Of a stretch of DNA of 12,567 nucleotides, positions 5,392 through 11,731 are shown piece by piece. The stretch is from DASPKA01 sp035628335 (GTDB taxonomy: Bacteria; Patescibacteriota; Doudnabacteria; UBA920). The notes under the pieces are model-generated. The model was not told the DNA's origin, made no database searches, and was given only the letters and a program-made list of their open reading frames with translations. Position 1 is the stretch's first letter; each line of letters opens with the position of its first letter. The stretch lies in assembly GCA_035628335.1 (NCBI GenBank), contig DASPKA010000139.1:1-12567 (forward strand). Direction: 5' to 3'. The position numbers were made by a program, and so were the translations under genes.

Positions 5392-8004
5392 TTATGGCAC
5401 AGTGGTTGTAGCGGTTTCTATAAATTGCAACAATTCATTGGGCGGAACTGCTTCCTGAGGGGTAGCTGAATAGGTAAAAACCGACGAGGTATCTGAAGTA
5501 TTTCCAACATCATCCACAGCGTGTACAGCAATAGTGTGATCACCAAGAGAAAGATTCTTTGAGACAGCAAATATATATGGCTCTGCAAACTTGCTCTGAA
5601 TCAGCTCCCCATCAATAAACAAGTCCATGCGAGAGATCTTTGCCCCGGACGGCACCTGTACAGTTACAGTAAGTGAACTACCAGAAACTACCTCTCCATC
5701 TTGAGGAGTTAGGATCACAATTTCTGGTCCTTGTCCGTTTGGTTTCTTGTCGGAACTCGTTGCATATGTATACCGACCCGTAGGATACTCATACCCTGCA
5801 TTCACTGCCCAACGCTGTACCGGCTCTTCCCATGCTGGGTTGTCAGGTCGTTCGCTGTGGAGTATAGTGTAGTTTTTTATAGAGATCATATCATCTGGAG
5901 TAGTTTCGTCTGCGGGCTCACCAGTCTCAACGTTTATCTTTACTGCACGATGCACGTCATCACGCTCAGTAGGAACTTGCCATTCTGCAAAGATTTCCGT
6001 CCTGACTTGGGTTGAAAAGGTAGTAGGCAATTTTCCAGACATAACATCAACCGCAACATGCTGAATACCGTCTGGCTCAATCCACTTTTCATCTGGCTTA
6101 CCCTTTAGGGCTTCTTGCAGAAACTTCTTAACCATAGGGCCGGCAGTTAATGAACCGTCTGAACTCTTCTTCATCAGCGTGCCGTCGTTATTTCCTGTCC
6201 AGACCCCAACGGACAAGGAAGGTGTAAAGCACATGGCCCAGCCGTCGTGCCAGTTTTGTGTGGTACCGCTCTTGCAAGCAATATGCTTTGAGCCAAAGTT
6301 AAATGCGTTATTCACTCCAAAGATGTACGAGCGAGCTTGGTTGTCTGACATTATGTCCTGGATTAAGAAAGCTACTTGAGGGTCAATTATTTGTTCTGCC
6401 TTGTCTTCAAACTCATACAGGGTTTTTCCGTCCTTGTCTTCAATTTTAAGTAACGGGTTCTTCTCATGGCGAACACCGCCTGCGGCAAAAACACCGAGCG
6501 CTGAAGTATGGTCGATCAGCTTAACTTCACAAGCTCCGACACCTAATGCCAATCCGCAGCCTGTTAATGGCGAGGTAATGCCCATGCTCCGTGCAGTCGC
6601 TGCTACGTTCTCCGGCTTAACTAACGCAGTCATTTTTACTGCTGGAATGTTTAGGGAGCCTGCTAAAGCCGAACGCACAGAAACTGGTCCCCTATTTTTT
6701 AAGTCATAATTCTGAGGAGTATAGTCTTTGCCAGAAGCTGTAGTACCAAACACTGTAGTTACATCCATAAGCACAGTTGCCGGAGAGTAACCAAACTCCT
6801 TTTTAAAACCAGTAGCGTACACATACGGCTTTATACTGGAACCAGGCTGACGCTCAGAGAGTGCGGCATTTACGTTTCCTTCAAAAAGACAGTTCTTACC
6901 TGGAGTGCAGCCTTCAGGGAAGGGCTTGCCAAAATAGTCCTTCCCGCCTACCATTGCCAAAATCTGTCCGGTCTTTGGGTCTATAACCACCATGGCGGCA
7001 TTATGAGCGTTATACTTCTTTGTATTGATTTCTGCGTATTCTCTTACCGTGTCTTCTGCTAACTTCTGAAGTACAGGGTCAATGGTCGTGGTGACTTTAT
7101 ACCCGCCTTCAGGCAGTGACTTCTCGCCAAACTGCTGAACCAGATAGTCTTGCACGTAAAATACAAAATGAGTTGCAGAACTTGCAATCTGGGGAGACTT
7201 AAACTCTACCTTCTCTTCCTTTGCCTGATTGTACTCTTCCTGTGTTATATACTTCTGATCCAACATCCTATTCAGTGTTGTGTTCTTACGGTCATCGAGC
7301 GCCTTTCGGTTAGGACCAAGTGGGTTAAAATAGCTTGGAGCATTTGTAATCGCTGCCATGTAAGCGCTCTCCGCCAGTGTGAGCTCGCTTGCATGCTTGC
7401 CAAAGTACCGCTGCGCTGCGGACTCTATTCCGTATGCGTTTCGTCCATATGGAATTTCATTTAAGTAAAATGCCAATATTTGGTCTTTAGTAAACCGTGC
7501 GTCTATCATAATAGACAAGATTATCTCCTTTAACTTACGAGAGTAAGCTTTGTCTCTCGTCAAAAGCGCGTTCTTTACGAACTGCTGGGTAATGGTACTA
7601 CCACCTTCTCGCTTTTGGAAGTGCAGGATATCAACTAAGATAGCGCGAAAAATACCACGGAACGAAATACCGCTATGGACGTAGAAGTCTTTGTCTTCCA
7701 ACGCAACCGTTGCGTTTTTCACATACGGAGAAACATCTTTTAAGTCAACCTTGGTTCTACGGTACTCACCTGCAATCTCATACAAGAGAGAACCATCGCG
7801 AGCTAAAATTTTTGTACTTTGTGCTACATTACGGTCTAGCAGACGGTTTGGGTCTGGGAGGGAAAAGCTGTAATACACACAAAGTGCGGCAAATGCAACT
7901 ACACTTGCCGCAAATAACCGAAAGCACCAGGTAAAGAAGTTTATCCTTTGCAGAAATGCCCAAAACTTCTTTGCGAGGTTAGTAAATCTTTTAAAGTAGG
8001 TCAT
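5392..8004 (-). CDS. mrcA: Class A penicillin-binding protein, PBP1A type, with C-terminal Ig-like domain
   Basis: Bifunctional peptidoglycan glycosyltransferase/transpeptidase, 870 residues, anchored by a transmembrane helix at about 25-47. The GT51 domain shows EDKDFYVHSG (103-112, catalytic Glu103), GGSTITQQFVKNALL (134-148) and KLKEIILS...LNEIPYG (158-187). The transpeptidase domain shows SSIK (389-392, nucleophile Ser389), SLN (450-452) and KSGTT (578-582). DDMISIKNYTILHSERPDNP (704-723) follows, then an Ig-like beta domain at about 760-846 (EIVILTPQDGEVVSGSSL...GDHTIAVHAVDDVGN). Six cysteines form three close pairs in the transpeptidase region (366/372, 483/492, 577/592), which suggests disulfides outside the membrane. 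The ATG at 8004 has no Shine-Dalgarno, but TATAAT ends 7 nt before it. The gene is complete and acts outside the membrane on lipid II made with the Mur enzymes. The symbol is by function; ponA is the equivalent name. Confidence 0.95.
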   Translation of the reverse strand: MTYFKRFTNLAKKFWAFLQRINFFTWCFRLFAASVVAFAALCVYYSFSLPDPNRLLDRNVAQSTKILARDGSLLYEIAGEYRRTKVDLKDVSPYVKNATVALEDKDFYVHSGISFRGIFRAILVDILHFQKREGGSTITQQFVKNALLTRDKAYSRKLKEIILSIMIDARFTKDQILAFYLNEIPYGRNAYGIESAAQRYFGKHASELTLAESAYMAAITNAPSYFNPLGPNRKALDDRKNTTLNRMLDQKYITQEEYNQAKEEKVEFKSPQIASSATHFVFYVQDYLVQQFGEKSLPEGGYKVTTTIDPVLQKLAEDTVREYAEINTKKYNAHNAAMVVIDPKTGQILAMVGGKDYFGKPFPEGCTPGKNCLFEGNVNAALSERQPGSSIKPYVYATGFKKEFGYSPATVLMDVTTVFGTTASGKDYTPQNYDLKNRGPVSVRSALAGSLNIPAVKMTALVKPENVAATARSMGITSPLTGCGLALGVGACEVKLIDHTSALGVFAAGGVRHEKNPLLKIEDKDGKTLYEFEDKAEQIIDPQVAFLIQDIMSDNQARSYIFGVNNAFNFGSKHIACKSGTTQNWHDGWAMCFTPSLSVGVWTGNNDGTLMKKSSDGSLTAGPMVKKFLQEALKGKPDEKWIEPDGIQHVAVDVMSGKLPTTFSTQVRTEIFAEWQVPTERDDVHRAVKINVETGEPADETTPDDMISIKNYTILHSERPDNPAWEEPVQRWAVNAGYEYPTGRYTYATSSDKKPNGQGPEIVILTPQDGEVVSGSSLTVTVQVPSGAKISRMDLFIDGELIQSKFAEPYIFAVSKNLSLGDHTIAVHAVDDVGNTSDTSSVFTYSATPQEAVPPNELLQFIETATTTVP

Positions 8005-8011
8005 CTATAAA

Positions 8012-8040
8012 ATTATAGAATAGTTTTTTAAAAAAAGAAA
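8012..8040 (-). promoter_or_regulatory. Predicted leaderless promoter of mrcA
   Basis: On the minus strand a perfect TATAAT (8017-8012) is followed by exactly 7 bases and then the ATG, so transcription should begin at about 8005, immediately before the start codon. A poor -35 (TTTCTT, 8040-8035, 17-bp spacer) falls in the U-tract of the preceding terminator. The strong -10 together with the missing Shine-Dalgarno supports a leaderless mRNA, but the -35 is weak. Confidence 0.5.
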
Positions 8041-8073
8041 CGGCCGCGTATACGTATTATACGTACGCGGCCG
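8030..8073 (-). terminator. Rho-independent terminator of the 71-aa gene
   Basis: CGGCCGCGTA (8041-8050) and TACGCGGCCG (8064-8073) are exact inverted complements, with further pairing inside. On the minus strand they are followed by TTTCTTTTTTT. This is a textbook intrinsic terminator starting about ten bases after the stop of the minus-strand 71-residue gene. Confidence 0.9.
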
Positions 8074-8083
8074 TCAAACGTAA

Positions 8084-8299
8084 CTAGATGATTTCTGAAT
8101 TTTCATTCGCCAACATGACAACGGTTTGAATGCGAGGACATTCTGCTGTAACTGCCGAGCCGATATGGCCCATATAGTGCCATGCGTTGGGACCACGCAC
8201 CACTTTAGCAAGAAACGCACAGCGGCACCTCACTGTTAATTCCTCACCAACGTGGTATGCCAAATCCTGCCAAAACTTAAGCCATCTGGGTAAGTACAT
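8084..8299 (-). CDS. Unrecognised small protein, 71 aa
   Basis: I do not recognise this protein. It is short and mixed in charge, with no signal peptide or clear membrane helix. The N-terminal half is aromatic and hydrophobic (MYLPRWLKFWQDLAYHVGEE). It contains CRC at residues 25-27 and one more Cys near residue 54, which could bind metal or be redox active, though too few residues are conserved-looking to say. Reality of the gene is supported by its control signals: AAGGAG (plus-strand complement at about 8306-8311) a few bases before the ATG, a fair promoter upstream, and a strong terminator right after the stop. It stands alone as a single-gene unit, divergent from tyrS and upstream of mrcA on the same strand. 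Confidence 0.7.
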   Translation of the reverse strand: MYLPRWLKFWQDLAYHVGEELTVRCRCAFLAKVVRGPNAWHYMGHIGSAVTAECPRIQTVVMLANENSEII

Positions 8300-8340
8300 G
8301 TTTTCTCTCCTTTTTCATAAGTATGGGTGTCTATTGTGTA

Positions 8341-8369
8341 ATCATTCCACAATTTATCTATAAATTCAA
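8341..8369 (-). promoter_or_regulatory. Probable promoter of the 71-aa gene
   Basis: On the minus strand TTGAAT (8369-8364), a 17-bp spacer and AATGAT (8346-8341) each match the sigma-70 hexamers at four of six positions. The start would lie near 8334, giving a leader of about 35 bases with the ribosome site. A small dyad, TTGTG...CACAA (8335-8353), overlaps the -10 and could be an operator. Confidence 0.4.
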
Positions 8370-8387
8370 CCCCTCGCATCCATCCCA

Positions 8388-8412
8388 CGTCATCCCCGCG
8401 AAGGCGGGGAAC
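8388..8412 (+). repeat. GC-rich palindromic repeat, left copy
   Basis: This copy reads CGTCATCCCCGC-GAAG-GCGGGGAAC, an internal hairpin with a GAAG loop. It is the inverted partner of the copy at 8439-8463, to which it is clearly related (CGTCATYCCCG at the outer end of both). The type resembles the short dispersed palindromes with the core TCATTCCCG...CGGGAA known from many bacterial genomes. It lies in the middle of the 193-base divergent region. Confidence 0.75.
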
Positions 8413-8438
8413 TTATGACCTAAGTGCTACTGTCAATA

Positions 8439-8463
8439 GATTCCCGTCTACACGGGAATGACG
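8439..8463 (-). repeat. GC-rich palindromic repeat, right copy in inverse orientation
   Basis: This copy reads, on the minus strand, CGTCATTCCCGTG-TAG-ACGGGAATC, with an internal hairpin. It is inverted relative to 8388-8412, so the two form the ends of a 76-base unit with CGTCAT at both outer edges, like a very small element with terminal inverted repeats. The spacer of 26 bases has no coding sequence. The right copy ends 30 bases before the tyrS ATG. Confidence 0.75.
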
Positions 8464-8476
8464 GAGAGAGGGGAGT

Positions 8477-8482
8477 ATGATA
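8477..8482 (+). promoter_or_regulatory. Possible -10 box of tyrS
   Basis: TATGAT matches TATAAT at five of six positions and lies 11 bases before the tyrS ATG, so the mRNA leader would be only about 5 bases. No acceptable -35 is seen at 16-18 bp: that stretch falls inside the right palindromic repeat. Weak support. Confidence 0.3.
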
Positions 8483-8493
8483 GAATCATTAAT

Positions 8494-9672
8494 ATGGATA
8501 ATGAAAACTTACAAATTGAAGAAGTGCTCACCCGTGGGGTAAATGAAGTTATAGACAAAAAAGATTTAGAAGAAAAACTTCATTCTGGTGTTAAGCTTCG
8601 TGTTAAGCTAGGCATAGACCCTACCTCCCCCAACATACATATTGGGCGGGCAGTAGCACTTTGGAAACTACGGCAATTTCAAGACTTAGGCCACCAGGTA
8701 GTGTTTATAGTAGGTGACTTTACTGGGCAGGTCGGAGACACTTCAGACAAAAATACAGAGCGCCCTATGCTTACTGAAGAAAGCATAAAGAATAACCTCA
8801 AGACTTACCTGAAGCAAGCATACAAGATCCTTGATCGTAACAAGACTGAAATAGCCTATAACTCAAAGTGGCTGAGAAAGCTTGGTTTTATGGAAATCTG
8901 CAAAATGGCTGACCTATTTTCTTTAAACGAGTTCGCATCACGCGAGAACATTGCCAAACGCTACACAGAGGGCAAGCGCGTTTCGCTGCGAGAGCTTCTC
9001 TACCCTATTATGCAAGGTTATGACTCAGTGGCAGTAAAAGCAGATGTTGAGCTCGGCGGTACTGACCAACGATTTAACTTGCTTGCAGGTAGGACTATAC
9101 AACCACTCTACGGGCAAACGAGCCAGAATATTTTAATGATGGACATTATAGAGGGTTTAGATGGGAGGAAAATGTCCTCTTCCTGGGGCAATACTATAAA
9201 CATTCTGGACGAGCCAAAAGATATGTATGGCAAAGTTATGTCTCTGCGAGACGAACTGATTGCAAAATACTTTATGGTTACCACACGAATGCCGATTACA
9301 GAGATTACTGAGTTCCTCAAACAGCATGAGCACCCTCGAACACAGAAAATGCGCTTAGCTTTCGAGATTACTAAGCTTTACCATGGCGAAGAAAAGGCAA
9401 TGAAAGCTGAAAAAGCGTTTGTGAAGCAATTTAGTGAAAAGAAGCTTCCTGACGAAATACCAGCACGAAAGCTCTTGCCTGGAAGCTATAAGCTTGTTGA
9501 TGTGCTTTTGGAAACAGGCCTCGCTACTTCCAAGAATGAAGCTCGAAGGCTAGTTGAGCAAAACGGTGTAAAAATTGATCAAAAAACTCCCGAATCCGAC
9601 ACCTTAATTATTAAGGACGTGAATGGAATTGTAATACAAGTAGGTAAACGTAAATTTATAAAAATACTGTAA
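8494..9672 (+). CDS. tyrS: Tyrosyl-tRNA synthetase
   Basis: Class Ic aminoacyl-tRNA synthetase that charges tRNA-Tyr in the cytoplasm, 392 residues from the chosen ATG. The HIGH motif appears as HIGR at 49-52 and KMSKS as KMSSS at 226-230. The tyrosine pocket LLYPIMQGYDSV (168-179) and ELGGTDQRFN (186-195) supplies the Tyr, Gln and Asp residues that specify tyrosine. An S4 RNA-binding domain closes the protein (about 332-392, LVDVLLETGLATSKNEARRLV). The KMSSS form and compact C-terminus fit the TyrZ-like branch. An in-frame ATG at 8458 lies inside the palindromic repeat and is rejected; at 8494 the protein starts MDNENLQIEEVL. No Shine-Dalgarno is properly spaced. A terminator follows five bases after the stop. 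Confidence 0.96.
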   Translation: MDNENLQIEEVLTRGVNEVIDKKDLEEKLHSGVKLRVKLGIDPTSPNIHIGRAVALWKLRQFQDLGHQVVFIVGDFTGQVGDTSDKNTERPMLTEESIKNNLKTYLKQAYKILDRNKTEIAYNSKWLRKLGFMEICKMADLFSLNEFASRENIAKRYTEGKRVSLRELLYPIMQGYDSVAVKADVELGGTDQRFNLLAGRTIQPLYGQTSQNILMMDIIEGLDGRKMSSSWGNTINILDEPKDMYGKVMSLRDELIAKYFMVTTRMPITEITEFLKQHEHPRTQKMRLAFEITKLYHGEEKAMKAEKAFVKQFSEKKLPDEIPARKLLPGSYKLVDVLLETGLATSKNEARRLVEQNGVKIDQKTPESDTLIIKDVNGIVIQVGKRKFIKIL

Positions 9673-9676
9673 ATAC

Positions 9677-9706
9677 ATACAGCCTTCACAAAAAGGCTGT
9701 ATTTTA
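9677..9706 (+). terminator. Intrinsic terminator of tyrS
   Basis: ATACAGCCTT (9677-9686) and AAGGCTGTAT (9693-9702) are exact inverted complements around a 6-nt loop, followed by TTT then AT-rich sequence. It starts five bases after the tyrS stop. Confidence 0.8.
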
Positions 9707-9713
9707 ATAATAT
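9685..9713 (+). promoter_or_regulatory. Possible promoter of the 99-aa gene, overlapping the tyrS terminator
   Basis: TTCACA (9685-9690) in the end of the left arm and loop of the terminator, a 17-bp spacer and TAATAT (9708-9713) give a fair sigma-70 match. Transcription would start near 9720, just ahead of the AGGAGG ribosome site. It fits the overlapping pattern seen at other junctions, but the hexamers are imperfect. Confidence 0.35.
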
Positions 9714-9734
9714 GCTAAAAATTAGGAGGATAAC

Positions 9735-10034
9735 ATGCCAATCATTGAACGCTTCAGCTGGAGTGTGAAGCAAGAACTTCCACACTTTGGCATCCCATTT
9801 GACTTACATTTCCAAAGCTTTAATAGCGAAAGTCCACCTTATGACCTTATCCCTCCGGGGTACAAGGTTTTGGTCTGGAAACGACTACACAACGCTTTGA
9901 AAATAGACTTCAAGATCATGATCAAAGAAGAAGCTATTGCCTTTGTTTCAAAACCAGCAAACTCAGCGTGGAGCATTGCAGTTCCACTTGAGATCTACCT
10001 AAGCTGGTTACGTGCCACATTCGCAAAAGAGTAA
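9735..10034 (+). CDS. Unrecognised small protein, 99 aa
   Basis: I do not recognise this protein. It is soluble, with no signal peptide or membrane helix, and rich in aromatic residues (MPIIERFSWSVKQELPHFG, YKVLVWKRLHNALKIDFK). The middle has a proline-rich stretch (SESPPYDLIPPGYK, about 31-44), and the end is WSIAVPLEIYLSWLRATFAKE, a likely amphipathic helix. The start is secure: AGGAGG at 9724-9729 lies five bases before the ATG. The gene stands alone between the tyrS terminator and its own strong terminator, so it is a single-gene unit inserted between tyrS and the rpmH block. Together with the strong ribosome site this supports real expression, but nothing in the sequence indicates function. 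Confidence 0.78.
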   Translation: MPIIERFSWSVKQELPHFGIPFDLHFQSFNSESPPYDLIPPGYKVLVWKRLHNALKIDFKIMIKEEAIAFVSKPANSAWSIAVPLEIYLSWLRATFAKE

Positions 10035-10039
10035 CCTCC

Positions 10040-10082
10040 AAGGCACCTTAACTCACAAGTTAAAGTGCCTTGCTTTTTTTTC
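10040..10082 (+). terminator. Strong intrinsic terminator of the 99-aa gene
   Basis: AAGGCAC (10040-10046) pairs with GTGCCTT (10065-10071), then after one mismatch TTAACT pairs with AGTTAA around the loop CACA. A run of T follows at 10074-10081. The hairpin begins five bases after the stop codon. Confidence 0.92.
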
Positions 10083-10098
10083 TAGTTTTAACTATAAT
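10070..10098 (+). promoter_or_regulatory. rpmH promoter, overlapping the terminator and predicted leaderless
   Basis: TTGCTT (10070-10075) starts in the last stem bases of the preceding terminator, followed by a 17-bp spacer and a perfect TATAAT (10093-10098). The ATG of rpmH lies exactly 7 bases after the -10, so the transcript should start at about 10105 with essentially no leader. There is no Shine-Dalgarno. This promoter probably drives rpmH-rnpA-yidD and perhaps more. Confidence 0.7.
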
Positions 10099-10105
10099 TA
10101 ATCTC

Positions 10106-10252
10106 ATGAAACGCACATATCAACCGAGCGTCATAAAGAAAATGCGCAAGCATGGCTTCCGCAAACGCATGGCAGACCGTACTGGCCGAACCGTACTGTC
10201 AAAAAGACGCGCAAAGGGCCGTAAAAAGCTGACTGTAACAAAATACACCTAA
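10106..10252 (+). CDS. rpmH: Ribosomal protein L34
   Basis: L34 of the large ribosomal subunit, 48 residues, highly basic. It begins MKRTYQPSVIKKMRKHGFRK and continues RMADRTGRTVLSKRRAKGRK, the near-invariant family sequence. The frame is open upstream to about 10070, but the ATG at 10106 gives the universal MKRTYQPS start and lies 7 bases after a perfect -10 box. Its TAA overlaps the rnpA ATG by one base (TAATG). It opens the conserved rpmH-rnpA-yidD-yidC-khpB block; in many bacteria dnaA lies beside it, but here the gene before it is the 99-residue unknown and then tyrS. Confidence 0.98.
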   Translation: MKRTYQPSVIKKMRKHGFRKRMADRTGRTVLSKRRAKGRKKLTVTKYT

Positions 10253-10644
10253 TGACCTCAAGACCGCACCGCTTACATAAAACGAAAGACATTGAAACAG
10301 TCTTCAAACGCGGCCGCGGTTTTTTTGGCTCATTTTTCCAAGCAAAAGTACTCAAAACAGCCGGACCAACCCGTTTTACAGTCGTTATTTCAACCAAAGT
10401 AGACAAGCGAGCTACAAGACGCAACCGTTTCAAACGGGTGATGCGAGAAATAATAGTGCGGCATTTGGAAGAACTTCGGCCAGGAGACTACATCTTCTCT
10501 GTCAAACCTTCAGCTAAAAACCTTTACCCAGACAAGATTCGTTATGAATTTCTAGCATTTCTTACCCAGGTAAAGTTTATTGCCAACAATGAAAAGAGTG
10601 CTTATACAACTCATACAGCTGTACCAAAAAACACTCTCTCCTGA
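10252..10644 (+). CDS. rnpA: Ribonuclease P protein component
   Basis: Protein subunit of RNase P, which with the RNA subunit removes 5' leaders from tRNA precursors. It has 130 residues, the normal size. The N-terminal segment RPHRLHKTKDIETVFKRGRG (4-23) and the RNR region KRATRRNRFKRVMREI (52-67) are diagnostic. The start ATG shares one base with the rpmH stop, so it is translationally coupled and has no Shine-Dalgarno of its own. The last 18 or so residues (after about 112) lie in the overlap with yidD and are low in conservation-like features, which suggests the C-terminus was extended into the next gene. Confidence 0.96.
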   Translation: MTSRPHRLHKTKDIETVFKRGRGFFGSFFQAKVLKTAGPTRFTVVISTKVDKRATRRNRFKRVMREIIVRHLEELRPGDYIFSVKPSAKNLYPDKIRYEFLAFLTQVKFIANNEKSAYTTHTAVPKNTLS

Positions 10645-10822
10645 CCATGGACCTTTCAGACACCGGTATGCTGCTGGTTTCTGTAAATTCAGACCAACTT
10701 GTAGTGACTATGCTAAAATTGCACTAGAAAAGCACCCTACGCCTTATGCACTACGTCTAACATTAAACAGAGTCCTTCGCTGCCATCCCTGGCAGACTGG
10801 CGGGTTTGACCCTGTACCTTAA
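10589..10822 (+). CDS. yidD: YidD membrane-insertion efficiency factor
   Basis: Small protein of 77 residues that assists YidC-dependent insertion of inner-membrane proteins and binds the membrane through an amphipathic N-terminus. Motifs: LIQLYQKTLSP (8-18), FRPTCSDYA (34-42), RVLRCHPW (61-68) and the end GGFDPVP, with Cys32, Cys38 and Cys65. The segment DHGPFRHRYAAGFCKF before PTCS is longer than in model bacteria and is of the type I associate with CPR genomes. An in-frame TTG at 10580 is rejected for the ATG at 10589, which gives the family start MKRVLI. The gene overlaps rnpA by 56 bases in another frame, so coupling is likely; no Shine-Dalgarno is seen. Confidence 0.95.
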   Translation: MKRVLIQLIQLYQKTLSPDHGPFRHRYAAGFCKFRPTCSDYAKIALEKHPTPYALRLTLNRVLRCHPWQTGGFDPVP

Positions 10823-10837
10823 TAAAAATAATCAATG

Positions 10838-10924
10838 ACCAACCTCCAAGAAACAAGTAATTTCCAGTGACCAATTTTCAATTGGAAATTGTTAATTGAG
10901 ATTTATTTTGAACTTGTTGGTTGT
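10838..10924 (+). repeat. Long imperfect inverted repeat between yidD and yidC
   Basis: Three nested arm pairs are visible: CAACC/GGTTG (10840-10844, 10919-10923), AACAAGT/ACTTGTT (10852-10858, 10912-10918) and AATTTCC/GGAAATT (10859-10865, 10884-10890). A separate perfect inner palindrome CCAATT-TTC-AATTGG lies at 10871-10885. The sequence is simple and degenerate (CAATGACCAA and ATTTTCAATTGG-like units). It could be a weak terminator or an mRNA processing site. No gene lies in the 125-base gap, and I see no convincing promoter for yidC. Confidence 0.55.
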
Positions 10925-10947
10925 GTGTTGAAACTTTCTTCTTTCTT

Positions 10948-11661
10948 ATGTACTATCTTTACGATATTATTATATACAAACCTTTGCTTAACCTTATGGT
11001 GTTTACCTATAACATCATTCCCGGGCATGACATTGGTATTGTGATCATCCTACTAACACTCGCCATCCGCTTCATATTGGCGCCGCAGATGCACAAGTCG
11101 TTGCACAGCCAAAAGAAGATGACTGCTTTGCAACCTAAGCTCAAGGAGTTAAAGGAAAAGCACAAAGGTGACAAAGTCGCAGAAGGTCAGGCGACCATGC
11201 AACTATACAAAGAACATGGTGTCAGTCCTTGGGGTTCCTGCTTGCCGTTGCTCATTCAACTCCCATTCTTAATTGCTATTTACCAAGTTTTCACGCATGC
11301 GCTAAATGGACAAAACATAGAAGGCCTATATTCCTTTGTGCACAACCCAGGAACCATAAAACCAATGTTCCTGAATATAATGGACCTGTCAAAATTCAGC
11401 TGGACCCTTACCATTCTTTCTACATTTGCACAGTACTGGCAAGCAAAGATGATGGTTTCAAAAGATCCGAATGCAGATCCAACAGCACAAGCTATGCAGA
11501 AGCAAACAATGTATATTTTACCACTCTTAACCCTCTTTATGGCATATAAACTGAACCTGCCTGCAGGGTTGCTGCTCTACTGGGTACTCACTTCTCTCTT
11601 TCAGATTGGACAACAATACTACGTTTTAAGGCAAAACGACGAGCCGGCAGCGAATAGTTAA
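10948..11661 (+). CDS. yidC: YidC/Oxa1-family membrane protein insertase, compact form
   Basis: Inserts and folds inner-membrane proteins with or without SecYEG. It has 237 residues from the ATG at 10948 and lacks the large periplasmic domain of E. coli YidC, as in Gram-positive and CPR forms. The first membrane helix is at about 27-46 with the groove arginine at about residue 41 (LTLAIRFILAP). A basic cytoplasmic hairpin follows (HKSLHSQKKMTALQPKLKELKEKHKGDK, about 49-76). Helices follow at about 98-116 (CLPLLIQLPFLIAIYQVF), 151-167, 187-200 and 206-223 (GLLLYWVLTSLFQIGQQ). A TTG at 10921 would extend the frame but adds residues unlike the family. No lipobox or Shine-Dalgarno is seen. YidD just upstream is its known helper. 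Confidence 0.95.
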   Translation: MYYLYDIIIYKPLLNLMVFTYNIIPGHDIGIVIILLTLAIRFILAPQMHKSLHSQKKMTALQPKLKELKEKHKGDKVAEGQATMQLYKEHGVSPWGSCLPLLIQLPFLIAIYQVFTHALNGQNIEGLYSFVHNPGTIKPMFLNIMDLSKFSWTLTILSTFAQYWQAKMMVSKDPNADPTAQAMQKQTMYILPLLTLFMAYKLNLPAGLLLYWVLTSLFQIGQQYYVLRQNDEPAANS

Positions 11662-11674
11662 GAGTAAAAAGCAG

Positions 11675-11700
11675 ATAGCATAACACAAGTGTTCTGCTAT
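11675..11700 (+). repeat. Hairpin between yidC and khpB
   Basis: ATAGCA (11675-11680) pairs with TGCTAT (11695-11700), and after one mismatch AACAC pairs with GTGTT. Weaker pairing continues outward to the yidC stop (AATAGTTAAGAGTA with TACTATTTACTATT-like sequence). No clean U-tract follows. It may be an attenuator or processing site within the operon. Confidence 0.5.
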
Positions 11701-11731
11701 TCACTATTTACTATTAACCAGTAACTCGTAT

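Noticed and set aside
7150..7464. Open plus-strand frames opposite mrcA (also near 5731, 6179, 6401 and 7691)
   Set aside because: They are antisense shadows of a complete PBP1A gene with all catalytic motifs intact.
8340..8360. TTCCACA-like sequence as a DnaA box or origin near the rpmH block
   Set aside because: It does not match TTATNCACA well, stands alone, and there is no dnaA or dnaN in the window.
8388..8463. Two palindromic repeats read as the start of a CRISPR array
   Set aside because: The copies are inverted, not direct; there are only two, with differing sequence, one spacer, and no cas genes.
8458..8493. Upstream tyrS start at 8458
   Set aside because: It lies inside the right palindromic repeat and adds residues unlike the family N-terminus.
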